Assembly: GCF_013450295.1 (NCBI RefSeq)
Contig: NZ_SKBR01000004.1
Span: forward strand, 835,465 to 899,464
Source: Streptomyces sp. AJS327
GTDB lineage: Bacteria; Actinomycetota; Actinomycetes; Streptomycetales; Streptomycetaceae
Direction of reading: 5' to 3'
DNA: 64,000 nt
The notes beneath the pieces were generated by a model. The model had not been told where the DNA came from, ran no database searches, and saw nothing but the letters and a program-made list of their open reading frames with translations. How positions within the stretch are numbered: the stretch's first letter is position 1; each line of letters begins with the position of its first letter. The translations under genes and the position numbers were made by a program. Positions 24,323 to 32,808 of this stretch are shown in pieces.

Positions 24323-24691
24323 GTGATCGTGGGCGTGGGCGTGGACGTCGCGGGGATCGCGCGGTTCGGCGCGGCGCTGGAGCGTACCCCCGCGCTCGCC
24401 GAACGGCTCTTCGTCCCGGCCGAGTTGTGCCGTCCGGACGGCACGCGCCGGGGCGACGCCTCGCTCGCCGCGCGGTTCGCCGCCAAGGAGGCGGCCGCCA
24501 AGGCGCTGGGCGCCCCTGACGGGCTGCGCTGGACCGACGCCGAGGTGCGCACGTACGACTCCGGGCGGCCCTACCTGGTGGTGCGCGGCACCGTCGCGGA
24601 GCGGGCCGCCGCGCTGGGGGTCCGCTCCTGGCAGCTCTCGCTCTCGCACGACGCGGACGTCGCCACCGCCTTCGTCATCGCCGAGGGCTGA
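24323..24691 (+). CDS. acpS: holo-[acyl-carrier-protein] synthase
   Basis: Transfers 4'-phosphopantetheine from CoA to acyl-carrier proteins. From GTG 24323 the product is 122 residues: VIVGVGVDVAGIARFGAAL holds the metal-binding Asp and the conserved start, and ARFAAKEAAAKALGAP holds the Glu and Lys of the active site. The frame is open to 24260 with a low-complexity extension that does not belong. GGGGGG just upstream is a plausible ribosome-binding site. It is 131 bases before the NAD(P)HX repair gene, an order common in actinobacteria. Confidence 0.96.
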   Translation: MIVGVGVDVAGIARFGAALERTPALAERLFVPAELCRPDGTRRGDASLAARFAAKEAAAKALGAPDGLRWTDAEVRTYDSGRPYLVVRGTVAERAAALGVRSWQLSLSHDADVATAFVIAEG

Positions 24692-24822
24692 CCAGCCGAG
24701 GGGCCCTCCGCCCGGGCCCGGCTCTCCGACCGACGGGCCTTCGACCGACGGGCCTCCGCCCGGCCCTTCCGGGGAACCGGCGTCCGGCGGCCCCGCCGGG
24801 CGGCGCGCGGCAGACTGGGCCC

Positions 24823-26373
24823 ATGAGGACTGCGTACGGCGTGGAGACGGTACGGGCGGCGGAGCGTGAACTGATGGGGCGGCTGCCGGACGGGGCGCTG
24901 ATGCGGCGTGCCGCCGCCGGGCTGGCCGCCGCCTGCGCCGGGCTGCTCGGGCGGGTGTCCGGGGCGCGGGTGGTGCTGCTCGTCGGCAGCGGCGACAACG
25001 GCGGGGACGCCCTCTTCGCGGGCGCGCGGCTCGCGCGGCGGGGCGCGGGCGTGACCGCCGTCCTGCTCTCCCCGGAACGGGCGCACGAGGGCGGTCTCGC
25101 CGACCTGCGCGCGGCGGGCGGGCGCGCCGTGGCGGCGCCCGGCGCGGTGGTCGAGGGGGTGGCGGAACCGGTGCCGCCGCTGCTGGAGCGGGCCGACCTG
25201 GTGGTCGACGGCATCGTCGGCATCGGGGCGCGGGGCGGCCTGCGGCCGGTCGCGGTGGAACTGGCGGACGCGGTCCGCGCCGTCGGGGCGCCCGTCGTCG
25301 CGGTGGACCTGCCGAGCGGGGTGGACGCGGACACCGGCGAGGTACCGGGGGTCGCGCTGCCCGCCGACGCCACGGTGACCTTCGGGGCCTACAAGCCCGG
25401 CTTGCTGATCGACCCGGCCCGGGCGTACGCGGGCGCGGTCCGGCTGGTCGACATCGGGCTCGGCCCGTACCTGCCCGCCGCCGGGGTGGCCGAGTCCCCG
25501 CAGCACGCGGACGTGGCCGCGCTGCTGCCCCGGCCCGGAGCCGAGAGCGACAAGTACCGGCGGGGCGTGGTGGGGATCGCCGCCGGATCGGCGGACTATC
25601 CGGGCGCCGCGGTGCTCACCGTCGCCGGGGCGCTGCGCGGCGGCGCCGGGGCCGTGCGGTACGCGGGTCCGGCCGCCGACGCCGTCATCGCCCGCTATCC
25701 GGAGACGCTGGTGTCCGGAGGGTCGCCGCGACGGGCCGGGCGGGTCCAGGCGTGGGTGGTCGGACCCGGGCTCGGCGCGGGACACGAGGCCGAGCGGGCG
25801 CTCCGCGAGGTGCTGGACACCGAGCTGCCGGTGCTGGTCGACGCGGACGGGCTGCGGCTGATGGACCTGCCCCGGGTGCGGACCCGCATCGCCCCCACCC
25901 TGCTGACACCGCACGCGGGCGAGGCCGCCGCGCTCCTGGGCTGGGCCCGTGAGGAGGTCGAGGGGGCGCGCCTCGCGGCGGTCCGCGAACTGGCCGCCCG
26001 TACGGGGGCGACGGTACTGCTCAAGGGGTCGACCACGCTGGTGGCCGACCCCCCGAACCCCTCCGGGCCCCCGTACACCACCGAGCCGGGCGAGCCGGAT
26101 GGAGGGGGCGAGGCTGACGAGGGGGACGCCCCGGGGTGGGCCGGGACGGTGCGGGTGAACGCCACCGGTTCCGGGTGGCTGGCCACCGCGGGCAGTGGCG
26201 ACGTGCTCTCCGGGCTGGCCGGATCGCTGCTCGCGAGCGGCCTCAGCGCCCGGGACGCCGCCGCGGCCGGCGCGCATCTGCACGGTCTCGCCGGCCGCTT
26301 CGCGGCCCAGCCGCCGGGCGCCTCGGACGTCGCCGACGGCCTGTTCGCCGCCTGGCGGGAGGTCGGTGGCTGA
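24823..26373 (+). CDS. nnr: bifunctional NAD(P)HX epimerase / ADP-dependent dehydratase
   Basis: Repairs hydrated NADH and NADPH: the N-terminal domain epimerises S/R-NAD(P)HX and the C-terminal ribokinase-like domain dehydrates it. The 516-residue product has the YjeF-N motif GSGDNGGDALFAGARLARRG (about 58-77) and LPSGVDADTGEV. The C-terminal domain has GIAAGSADYPGAAVL, TPHAGEAAALLGW, the KGSTTLVADP strand and the TAGSGDVLSGLAGSLLASG catalytic segment. A Gly/Glu/Pro insertion lies near 415-440. CAGACT ends six bases before ATG 24823, suggesting a leaderless transcript. alr follows. Confidence 0.95.
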   Translation: MRTAYGVETVRAAERELMGRLPDGALMRRAAAGLAAACAGLLGRVSGARVVLLVGSGDNGGDALFAGARLARRGAGVTAVLLSPERAHEGGLADLRAAGGRAVAAPGAVVEGVAEPVPPLLERADLVVDGIVGIGARGGLRPVAVELADAVRAVGAPVVAVDLPSGVDADTGEVPGVALPADATVTFGAYKPGLLIDPARAYAGAVRLVDIGLGPYLPAAGVAESPQHADVAALLPRPGAESDKYRRGVVGIAAGSADYPGAAVLTVAGALRGGAGAVRYAGPAADAVIARYPETLVSGGSPRRAGRVQAWVVGPGLGAGHEAERALREVLDTELPVLVDADGLRLMDLPRVRTRIAPTLLTPHAGEAAALLGWAREEVEGARLAAVRELAARTGATVLLKGSTTLVADPPNPSGPPYTTEPGEPDGGGEADEGDAPGWAGTVRVNATGSGWLATAGSGDVLSGLAGSLLASGLSARDAAAAGAHLHGLAGRFAAQPPGASDVADGLFAAWREVGG

Positions 26374-26544
26374 CCCCCGCCCGGCCGCCGTCGCGCCGCC
26401 CCGTCCCGCTCCCCGCGGTCCCGGCTGACCCGGCCGAACCGGCTGATCCCGGAGCGCCCGCCCGGCCGCCCGCCCGCCTGACCGGCCCCGGCCTCGGCGG
26501 ACGTCCGGTTTCTCCCGGACGTCGCGGTGCTGGACAATGGCTGG

Positions 26545-27768
26545 GTGAGCGCACCACATACCACCGGGTACGGTTCCCCCGGCACGCGCGGGCGGCCGGT
26601 CCCGGCCGAGGCGCCCGCCACCGCACCCCAGCCGGAGGACCCACCCCCACCGCGGGCCTGGGCCGAGATCGACCTCGACGCGGTCCGGGCCAACATCCGT
26701 ACGCTGCGCGGCTACGCGCGCGGGGCCGAGGTGATGGCCGTGGTGAAGGCGGACGGCTACGGCCACGGCGGGCTGCCCTGCGCGCGTGCCGCCCGGGAGG
26801 CGGGCGCGAGCTGGCTGGGCACCGCCACCCCCGAGGAGGCGTTCGCGCTGCGCGCGGCGGGGGACACCGGCCGGATCCTGTGCTGGCTGTGGACCCCCGG
26901 CGGGCCGTGGGCCCGTGCCATCGCGGAGGACGTGGACGTCTCCGCGAGCGGACACTGGGCACTGACGGAGATCGTCGAGGCGGCGCGCGCGCTCGGGCGC
27001 CCGGCCCGTGTCCACCTCAAGGCCGACACCGGACTCGGCCGGAACGGCTGCCAGCCCGCCGACTGGCCGGAGCTGGTGGCGGCGGCGCGCGCGGCGGAGG
27101 CGGAGGGCGCCATCCGCGTCACCGGCGTCTGGTCGCACTTCGCCTGCGCCGACGAGCCCGGCCACCCCTCCATCGCCGCGCAGCTGACCGCCTTCCGGGC
27201 GGCCGTCGCCGAGGCGGAGCGGGCGGGCCTCACCCCGGAGGTCCGGCACCACGCGAACTCCCCGGCCACCCTGACGCTCCCGGACGCCCACTTCGACCTG
27301 GTGCGCCCCGGCATCTCGATCTACGGCCTCGCCCCCTCCCCGGAGGTCGGAGTGGCCGCCGACCTCGGACTCCGCCCGGCGATGACGCTCCGCGCCTCGC
27401 TCGCCCTGGTCAAGCGGGTGCCCCCGGGGCACGGCGTGAGCTACGGCCACCACTACCGCACCGCCGGTGACACCACGCTCGCGCTGGTCCCGATCGGCTA
27501 CGCGGACGGCGTCCCCCGGCACGCCTCGGACCGTGGTCCGGTGCTGGTCGCGGGCGCCTGGCGGACGGTGGCGGGCCGTGTCGCCATGGACCAGTTCGTG
27601 GTGGACCTCGGCGGCGACACCGCCTCGGCCGGTGACCCGGCGACGCTCTTCGGCCCCGGGGACGCGGGCGAGCCGACCGCCGAGGACTGGGCGCGGGCCG
27701 CCGGGACCATCGCCTACGAGATCGTCACGCGCGTCGGCGGCCGGGTGCCGCGGGTATACCGGGGATAG
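26545..27768 (+). CDS. alr: alanine racemase
   Basis: PLP enzyme making D-alanine for peptidoglycan. From GTG 26545 the product is 407 residues with a ~37-residue Pro/Ala-rich N-terminal extension, then RAWAEIDLDAVRANI; the PLP-binding Lys lies in VVKADGYGHG (residue 68). The second catalytic residue, Tyr, is in GHGVSYGHHYRT, and MDQFVVDLG is a further signature. GTG 26527 is an alternative, but GACAAT (26533-26538) ends exactly six bases before 26545, the spacing seen at other leaderless genes here. The gene lies among other envelope and NAD-repair genes. Confidence 0.96.
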   Translation: MSAPHTTGYGSPGTRGRPVPAEAPATAPQPEDPPPPRAWAEIDLDAVRANIRTLRGYARGAEVMAVVKADGYGHGGLPCARAAREAGASWLGTATPEEAFALRAAGDTGRILCWLWTPGGPWARAIAEDVDVSASGHWALTEIVEAARALGRPARVHLKADTGLGRNGCQPADWPELVAAARAAEAEGAIRVTGVWSHFACADEPGHPSIAAQLTAFRAAVAEAERAGLTPEVRHHANSPATLTLPDAHFDLVRPGISIYGLAPSPEVGVAADLGLRPAMTLRASLALVKRVPPGHGVSYGHHYRTAGDTTLALVPIGYADGVPRHASDRGPVLVAGAWRTVAGRVAMDQFVVDLGGDTASAGDPATLFGPGDAGEPTAEDWARAAGTIAYEIVTRVGGRVPRVYRG

Positions 27769-27911
27769 CCGAACGGCCGCCTCGCGCGCGGACGTCGGGC
27801 CGGCGCCCGGACCGTGGCGCGCGAGAGTGGACGACGCCGAGCGACCGCGCGCGGCGACGGAGACGGTGCACGCCGGAACACGGCGCACTACGGGTGGACG
27901 GGGGCTCAACC

Positions 27912-29195
27912 GTGACGAGGGAGAACGCGGGAGCGGGCGGCCCGCCCTGGCCGCGCGGCGCGGGGGTCGCCGGGGCCGCGGTCGGGCTGGTGGCGGTCGG
28001 CGTGGCCGTCGAGCGGATGACGGTGCACCGCACCGTCCGGCGCGAGGCCCGTCTCGCCCTGGACGCCCAGGGACCGTACGGCACGCTCCGCGGCACCCCG
28101 GGCACCGCGACCACCGAGGACGGGGTGCCCCTCCACTACGAGGTGGACGAGCCGGACGCCGTACCCGAACCGGACGCCGTACCCGAGCCGGACGCCGGAC
28201 AGGAGCCGGACACCGGACCCGGGACGGAGGGGGCGCCGGTCCCCGGGGCGTCGCCCGGGCCGGGGGCGCCGACCGTGGTGTTCAGCCACGGCTACTGCCT
28301 CAGCCAGGACAGCTGGCACTTCCAACGGGCCGCGCTCCGGGGCGCGTTCCGGAGCGTCTACTGGGACCAGCGCGGGCACGGCCGCTCGGGCCGGGGCCCG
28401 GGCGGGGAGCCGGTCAGCGTCGACCTGCTCGGCCGCGACCTGAAGGCGGTGCTGGACGCCGCCGCCCCGGAGGGGCCGCTCGTCCTCGTCGGCCACTCGA
28501 TGGGGGGAATGACGGTGATGGCGCTCGCGGACCAGTATCCGGAGTTCGTCGCGGAGCGCGTGGCCGGGGTCGTTCTCGTCAACACCAGCGCGGGCGGGCT
28601 GGACACGGCGAGCTACGGACTGCCGCTGCCCGAGGCCGCGCTGCGGCTGCTGCGCCGCGCGCTGCCGGGTGTGCTGCGCGGTCTGGCCAGCCGGACGGAG
28701 CTGGTCGAGCGGGGGCGGCGGCACGCGGCGGACCTGCTCGCGGGGCTCGTCAAGCGGTACGCCTTCGGCAGCCCGGACGAGGTGGACCCGGGTGTGGCCC
28801 GGTTCGCGGAGCGGCTTATCGAGGCCGTACCGATCGACGTCGTCGCGGAGTTCTTCCCCGCCTTCGCGGAGCACGAGAAGACGGCCGCGCTCGCCACGCT
28901 CGACGGAATCCCGGCGCTGGTCCTCGCGGGCGACCGCGATCCGCTGACCCCCAGGGAGCATGCGGAGGCCATCGCGCGGGCCCTGCCCGCCGCCGAGCTG
29001 ACGGTGCTGGAGGGCACCGGGCACCTCGCGCCGCTGGAGCGTCCCCGGGAGGTCACCGAGCGGCTCGGGGCGCTGCTGGCGCGTACCATCCGGACGCATG
29101 GAAGCACCGCACGACCCGTCCCCCCCGCCCCCGCCGCCCGGCCAGCTGCCGACACCCCGCCCCGCCGCCACGGCCGCCCGAACCGTCACCGTTGA
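27912..29195 (+). CDS. alpha/beta hydrolase with N-terminal membrane anchor
   Basis: The 427-residue product has a hydrophobic segment at about 14-32 (GVAGAAVGLVAVGVAVE) and a Glu/Pro/Asp repeat linker (EPDAVPEPDAVPEPD) before the catalytic domain. Motifs of an alpha/beta hydrolase follow: VVFSHGYCLSQDSWHFQ, WDQRGHGRSGRG, the nucleophile elbow LVGHSMGGMT, the Asp in AGDRDPLTP and the His in EGTGHLAPLE. Substrate unknown; lipase, esterase or thioesterase activity is possible. The C-terminal Pro/Arg-rich tail overlaps tsaE by 98 bases. GTG 27912 is chosen after GGGGG; GTG 27894 would add six residues. Confidence 0.85.
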   Translation: MTRENAGAGGPPWPRGAGVAGAAVGLVAVGVAVERMTVHRTVRREARLALDAQGPYGTLRGTPGTATTEDGVPLHYEVDEPDAVPEPDAVPEPDAGQEPDTGPGTEGAPVPGASPGPGAPTVVFSHGYCLSQDSWHFQRAALRGAFRSVYWDQRGHGRSGRGPGGEPVSVDLLGRDLKAVLDAAAPEGPLVLVGHSMGGMTVMALADQYPEFVAERVAGVVLVNTSAGGLDTASYGLPLPEAALRLLRRALPGVLRGLASRTELVERGRRHAADLLAGLVKRYAFGSPDEVDPGVARFAERLIEAVPIDVVAEFFPAFAEHEKTAALATLDGIPALVLAGDRDPLTPREHAEAIARALPAAELTVLEGTGHLAPLERPREVTERLGALLARTIRTHGSTARPVPPAPAARPAADTPPRRHGRPNRHR

Positions 29196-29658
29196 GACCG
29201 CCGACCAGATGCGGGAGCTGGGACGGCGCCTCGCGGCCGTGCTGCGCGCCGGTGATCTGGTCCTGCTCACCGGGGAGCTGGGCGCGGGCAAGACCACGCT
29301 GACGCGGGGCCTCGGCGCGGGGCTGGCGGTGCGGGGCGACGTCACCTCGCCCACCTTCGTCATCGCCCGGGTGCATCCGCCGCTGGGGGAGGGCCCGCCG
29401 CTGGTGCACGTCGACGCGTACCGGCTGGGCGGTGGGCTGGAGGAGATGGAGGACCTGGACCTCGACGTCTCGCTGCCGGAGTCCGTGGTCGTCGTGGAGT
29501 GGGGCGAGGGCCGGGTGGAGGAGCTGACCGAGGACCGGCTGCACGTGGTGATCGAGCGCGCCTCCGGCGACGCCACCGGGCCCGGCGTGGACGAGCGGGT
29601 GGTCCGGCTCACCGGCGTCGGCCCCCGCTGGGTCGGCGCGGAGCTGCCCACCCTCTGA
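29098..29658 (+). CDS. tsaE: tRNA t6A modification ATPase TsaE
   Basis: TsaE is the ATPase that helps the TsaB-TsaD complex make N6-threonylcarbamoyl adenosine at position 37 of ANN-decoding tRNAs. The 186-residue product starts MEAPHDPSP with a Pro-rich leader and then TVETADQMRELGRRLA, the P-loop TGELGAGKTTLTRGLG, VTSPTFVIARVH, and VHVDAYRLGG and VVVVEWGEG. ATG 29098 lies inside the preceding hydrolase ORF, and TACCAT eight bases upstream might be a -10 box. tsaB-rimI-tsaD are 3.2 kb downstream. Confidence 0.95.
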   Translation: MEAPHDPSPPPPPPGQLPTPRPAATAARTVTVETADQMRELGRRLAAVLRAGDLVLLTGELGAGKTTLTRGLGAGLAVRGDVTSPTFVIARVHPPLGEGPPLVHVDAYRLGGGLEEMEDLDLDVSLPESVVVVEWGEGRVEELTEDRLHVVIERASGDATGPGVDERVVRLTGVGPRWVGAELPTL

Positions 29659-30055
29659 CCCGTACGCACCACCCCGGTGCCTCGCCTCCCCGGCGCCCGC
29701 CGCAGCCTGACGGCACCCTCCGACCCCCGTACGCACCCACCCCGGCAGGTCTCCTCGTGGCTCTCGGCCACGGCCTCCGGGGCACCACGCCCCGTACCCA
29801 GCATCCCGCCCGGGCTCCGGGGCCGTCCGGGCTCCGGGCCGTCCCGCGCGTCGCCCGCGCGCGGCCCCGACCGGGGCCGAACTCACCGTGTGCTGAGGCT
29901 CGTCAGGCCCGTCAGGTCCCCCGTCAGGTCCGTCGCCACGGAGGGTGGTGGCGCCCGTCGTCCCCGGTGAGGAGCGCGCGCCAGCGTTCCGACAGGGTGT
30001 CGGCAAGATGTTGCGTGGGCGGTCTTTCCCATGGTCCTATGGTTGAAGACAGCTG
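29659..30055 (+). other. tsaE downstream region, no gene seen
   Basis: About 400 GC-rich bases with short imperfect repeats of CGTCAGG (29898-29930). No ORF here has composition or motifs I would accept. It ends in a less GC-rich stretch that leads to the palindrome at 30056. Confidence 0.5.
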
Positions 30056-30073
30056 GGTTAGGTACACCTAACC
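30056..30073. promoter_or_regulatory. 18-base palindrome, likely operator
   Basis: GGTTAGGTACACCTAACC: eight-base arms are perfectly complementary around a central AC. It lies 28 bases before the ATG of the next small ORF, near TTGAAG (30043-30048). The TTAGG...CCTAA ends resemble the iron-regulator (DmdR/IdeR) box, but that box is 19 bases with a longer centre, so a different regulator is likely. Confidence 0.6.
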
Positions 30074-30101
30074 ACCCGGCATCCCGAGTCAGGGAGGGAC
30101 C

Positions 30102-30302
30102 ATGACGGCCCATGAGCGTGAGCGGAGGCGGGAGCCGGTGTCACCGGTGCCGATGAGCGATCTGCTGGCCTCCTGCGCCGCCGCCGCCGCGGTGTCCACC
30201 CCGCCCCCGGATCCGGAACCGGCCGAGTCCGAGACCCGGCGTCCGGCGCGCGTCTCGCGCCCCGGGTGCGGACGCCCCGAGCCGGGTCAGGACGCCGCCT
30301 AG
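30102..30302 (+). CDS. small unknown protein
   Basis: A 66-residue product from ATG 30102 behind GGGAGGG at 30092-30098, a strong ribosome-binding site. It begins MTAHERERRREPVSPVPMSD, has a short Ala/Cys-containing helix (LLASCAAAAAVST) and ends in a Pro/Glu/Arg-rich region with RPGCGRPEPGQ. I do not recognise it. The palindrome upstream, the good ribosome-binding site and the isolated position favour a real, regulated gene. There is no transmembrane segment of convincing length. Confidence 0.55.
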   Translation: MTAHERERRREPVSPVPMSDLLASCAAAAAVSTPPPDPEPAESETRRPARVSRPGCGRPEPGQDAA

Positions 30303-30475
30303 CCCCCGGCGGGCGCCTCCGGACGCGTGCGTCGCGCGCGGGTCCGGACGGGGCGCCGGACGGGGCGGCTCCCCCGCTCGGCCCGCGAACCGGTCCCTCG
30401 GTACGGCCCCCGGCGTGGCCCCGGAGTCGGGTTCCCGGCGCGGGGGTTCCCCGGGGCGGGCGGCGGAGGCTGCCC

Positions 30476-31129
30476 TCAGCGGACGACGACGACCTTCGTG
30501 CCGATCATCGTGAACCGCCACATCGCCTCGCCGTCCGGCCGGGACTCCCGGACTCCGCCCGTCCGCTGTCCCGTCTCGCGCTCCGGCATCGTGCCGTCGA
30601 TGGCGGCGCTGAAGCCGACCGTGGTGCCCTGCACCGTCGCGAAGCGCACGACGTTCTCCACGGGGACGCCGTCCGAGCCGGTGACGTGCGCGGCGCGGGA
30701 CTCCACGCGGTAGCCCCCCGGCGGGGGATTGACCGCGCTCGGGGTGACCTTGAACGTGCGGACGACCTTGTCGCCCTTGTCCACCAGCCAGACCCGCTGG
30801 CGCTTCAGCGCGTAGACCACGCGCTTGCCGTTCCCCGAGTCGGCGGGCAGCGCCTCGGCCCGCTCCTTCGGTGAGTCCTTCGCGTCCTTCGAGGGGGACG
30901 AGGACGGCGGGGGCTTGCGGGCCGAGGCGTCGTCCTGCGCGGCGGACGCCTGGTACGCGAAGAAGCCGATGATGGCGAGCGCCCCCGCGGTCAGCGCGGT
31001 CACGGCGATTCCGGCCCCGTGCGAACCACCGCCGGACTGTGCGGGCCCCCCGCTGCTGCCTGCCACCGTGCGCCGCCACCTCTCGTCCAGTACGCCGTCG
31101 TCGAGCCGCGCGGCGCGGCCCGGCCGCAC
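30476..31129 (-). CDS. unknown membrane-anchored protein
   Basis: From GTG 31129 the product is 217 residues: a short basic start, one hydrophobic segment (about 40-60, GIAVTALTAGALAIIGFFAY) and a Ser/Pro/Lys-rich linker. The extracytoplasmic part contains KRVVYALKRQRVWLVDKGDK, a beta-rich region reminiscent of the start of an L,D-transpeptidase fold, but I see no catalytic Cys-containing signature. The frame is open to 31306. I choose GTG 31129 because TACCGT lies eight bases upstream and the upstream residues are Arg/Pro-rich; other starts are possible. It is divergent from the DUF2993-like gene. Confidence 0.75.
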   Translation of the reverse strand: MRPGRAARLDDGVLDERWRRTVAGSSGGPAQSGGGSHGAGIAVTALTAGALAIIGFFAYQASAAQDDASARKPPPSSSPSKDAKDSPKERAEALPADSGNGKRVVYALKRQRVWLVDKGDKVVRTFKVTPSAVNPPPGGYRVESRAAHVTGSDGVPVENVVRFATVQGTTVGFSAAIDGTMPERETGQRTGGVRESRPDGEAMWRFTMIGTKVVVVR

Positions 31130-31274
31130 CGCTGCCGACGGTAGCAGCCGGAGGGAGCGCCTCCGCCCCCGTGGCCGGGGGCCGCCGTCTGCCCGCCCGC
31201 GATCCGCGCGGACGCTGTCCGGCTTCCTCCGGTGAGACTTGGACCGGTGCCCGACATTGTGTTCGCATGTGGCG

Positions 31275-32711
31275 ATGACCCCCCACGGTTCATCGACACG
31301 TTCCACAACTTCCGTACCACGTACACCGAATCCTTACGCGGAGCTGGCGCCGCCCGGCAGCCCGCCGGCGGACCCCCCGAGCCGGAACCCGTACGAGGAA
31401 CTGGCCGCCGAACCGGACCCCGCCGAGGGACCAGGCGCCCCCCACGGCTCCACCGGCCGCACCGGCCCCTCCGGCCCCTCTGGTTCATCCAGCCAAACGG
31501 ACACCCCCCACGCGGGCGGCGCCCTCGACGAGGGCCCGCTCGGGTTCACCTTCCGCCCCGACGACGGGCCGGACGACCCGGACTCCGAGCACTCCGGCCA
31601 CTCCGGGTACTCCGGCTACTCCGACTACGAGGAGCGGATGCCGTACCTGCGGGCCGTGCGCAGACGCCGCCGCTCCCGGCTGTGGTTGCTGATCAAGTGC
31701 GTGGTGGGCTGCGTGGTGCTGCTGGCCTTCCTGTTCGTCGCGGACCGCTGGGCGGCGCTCTACGCCGAGGGCAAGGCGGCGGAGAAGGTGAAGGACTCGC
31801 TGAACCTGCACGCCGAGCCGGAGGTGCACATCCGGGGCTTCCCCTTCCTCACCCAGCTCGCGGGGGACCGCCTCGACCACGTCGAGGTGACGATTCCGGA
31901 CATGCCCGCGGGCCGGATATCGGTCGCGCAGGTCAGCGGTTCGGTGCGGGACGTGCGGATCGTCGGGGACGCGCCGACCTCCATCAGGGGCGCGGTACTC
32001 GGCAGCATGCGGGCCGACGTGCTCCTGGAGTTCGACGACCTCGACCGTGAACTCGGCACCTCCCAGGTCGGGTTCAGTTCCGGCGGGCCGAACACCGTCC
32101 TGGCGGACGGCAAGCTGCCGGTCGCCGGGGAGGAGGTGGCCGTCCGCGCCCGGGCCCACCTGCGGCGGGACGGCGACAAGGCGGTGGGCACCACCGTCGA
32201 CAACATGCTGCTGCGCGTCCCCGGCCGCTTCCGCTACACGCCGGGCGAGAACGGCGGGTTGCTGCTCGACCGTCCGGTGGCGGAGCGCATCCAGCGGGAC
32301 GCCGAGAAGGCGCGGGCGCTGTTCGAGGTGCGGGCCTTCGCGGAGCGCTTCGGGCTGACCCCGGAGCGCGCCCAGCGCGTGCGGGCCAGCGACCGCGAGC
32401 TGAGCCGGGTGACCCGCAAGCCCACGTTCACGCGGGAGCTGATGCAGGTCAACGTGTTGGACGTGGCCGTCCGGAACCCCGCGCTGCTGGAGAAGCTCGG
32501 CATCGACCCGGCGCTGGTCGCGGGGCTGCGGAAGATCGAGGAGCCGGAGTTGGCGGAACGGCTGTCACTCTCCGTCTCGCTGCCCGACCTGCCGGGCGAG
32601 GTGAGGCTGCGGAGCGTGTCCGTCGTCAAGGAGGGGATCCGGGCGAAGGTCACCGGTTCCGGCGTCCCCTTCGGCTCGGCCGCCGAGAAGGACGGCAAGG
32701 GCGGCCGGTAG
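31275..32711 (+). CDS. DUF2993 (LmeA-like) membrane protein
   Basis: The 478-residue product from ATG 31275 has a disordered Pro/Ser/Gly-rich N-terminus (about 1-120) with HSGHSGYSGYSDYEE repeats, an Arg cluster and one transmembrane segment (about 136-155), then a mostly beta exported domain beginning AAEKVKDSLNLHAEPEVHIR and containing GFPFLTQLAGDRLDHVEVTI, which is the DUF2993 opening. In mycobacteria LmeA of this family acts in lipomannan elongation; whether that applies here is unknown. It is about 100 bases upstream of tsaB. Confidence 0.8.
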   Translation: MTPHGSSTRSTTSVPRTPNPYAELAPPGSPPADPPSRNPYEELAAEPDPAEGPGAPHGSTGRTGPSGPSGSSSQTDTPHAGGALDEGPLGFTFRPDDGPDDPDSEHSGHSGYSGYSDYEERMPYLRAVRRRRRSRLWLLIKCVVGCVVLLAFLFVADRWAALYAEGKAAEKVKDSLNLHAEPEVHIRGFPFLTQLAGDRLDHVEVTIPDMPAGRISVAQVSGSVRDVRIVGDAPTSIRGAVLGSMRADVLLEFDDLDRELGTSQVGFSSGGPNTVLADGKLPVAGEEVAVRARAHLRRDGDKAVGTTVDNMLLRVPGRFRYTPGENGGLLLDRPVAERIQRDAEKARALFEVRAFAERFGLTPERAQRVRASDRELSRVTRKPTFTRELMQVNVLDVAVRNPALLEKLGIDPALVAGLRKIEEPELAERLSLSVSLPDLPGEVRLRSVSVVKEGIRAKVTGSGVPFGSAAEKDGKGGR

Positions 32712-32808
32712 CGCGACACCGCCGGGCCAGGGGGGTGGCCCGGCGGCAGGACGGCCGGGGCCGGGCGACGGCGGCGGGGAACCCCCGGCGCCGCCGTAGG
32801 CTGGGGGT

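Noticed and set aside
24571..27909. Minus-strand open frame of 1112 codons over acpS, nnr and alr
   Set aside because: Antisense shadow of genes with complete catalytic motifs.
30056..30073. Canonical DmdR/IdeR iron box
   Set aside because: The outer TTAGG/CCTAA ends fit, but the site is 14 bases between them rather than 19, so I report it only as an unidentified palindrome.
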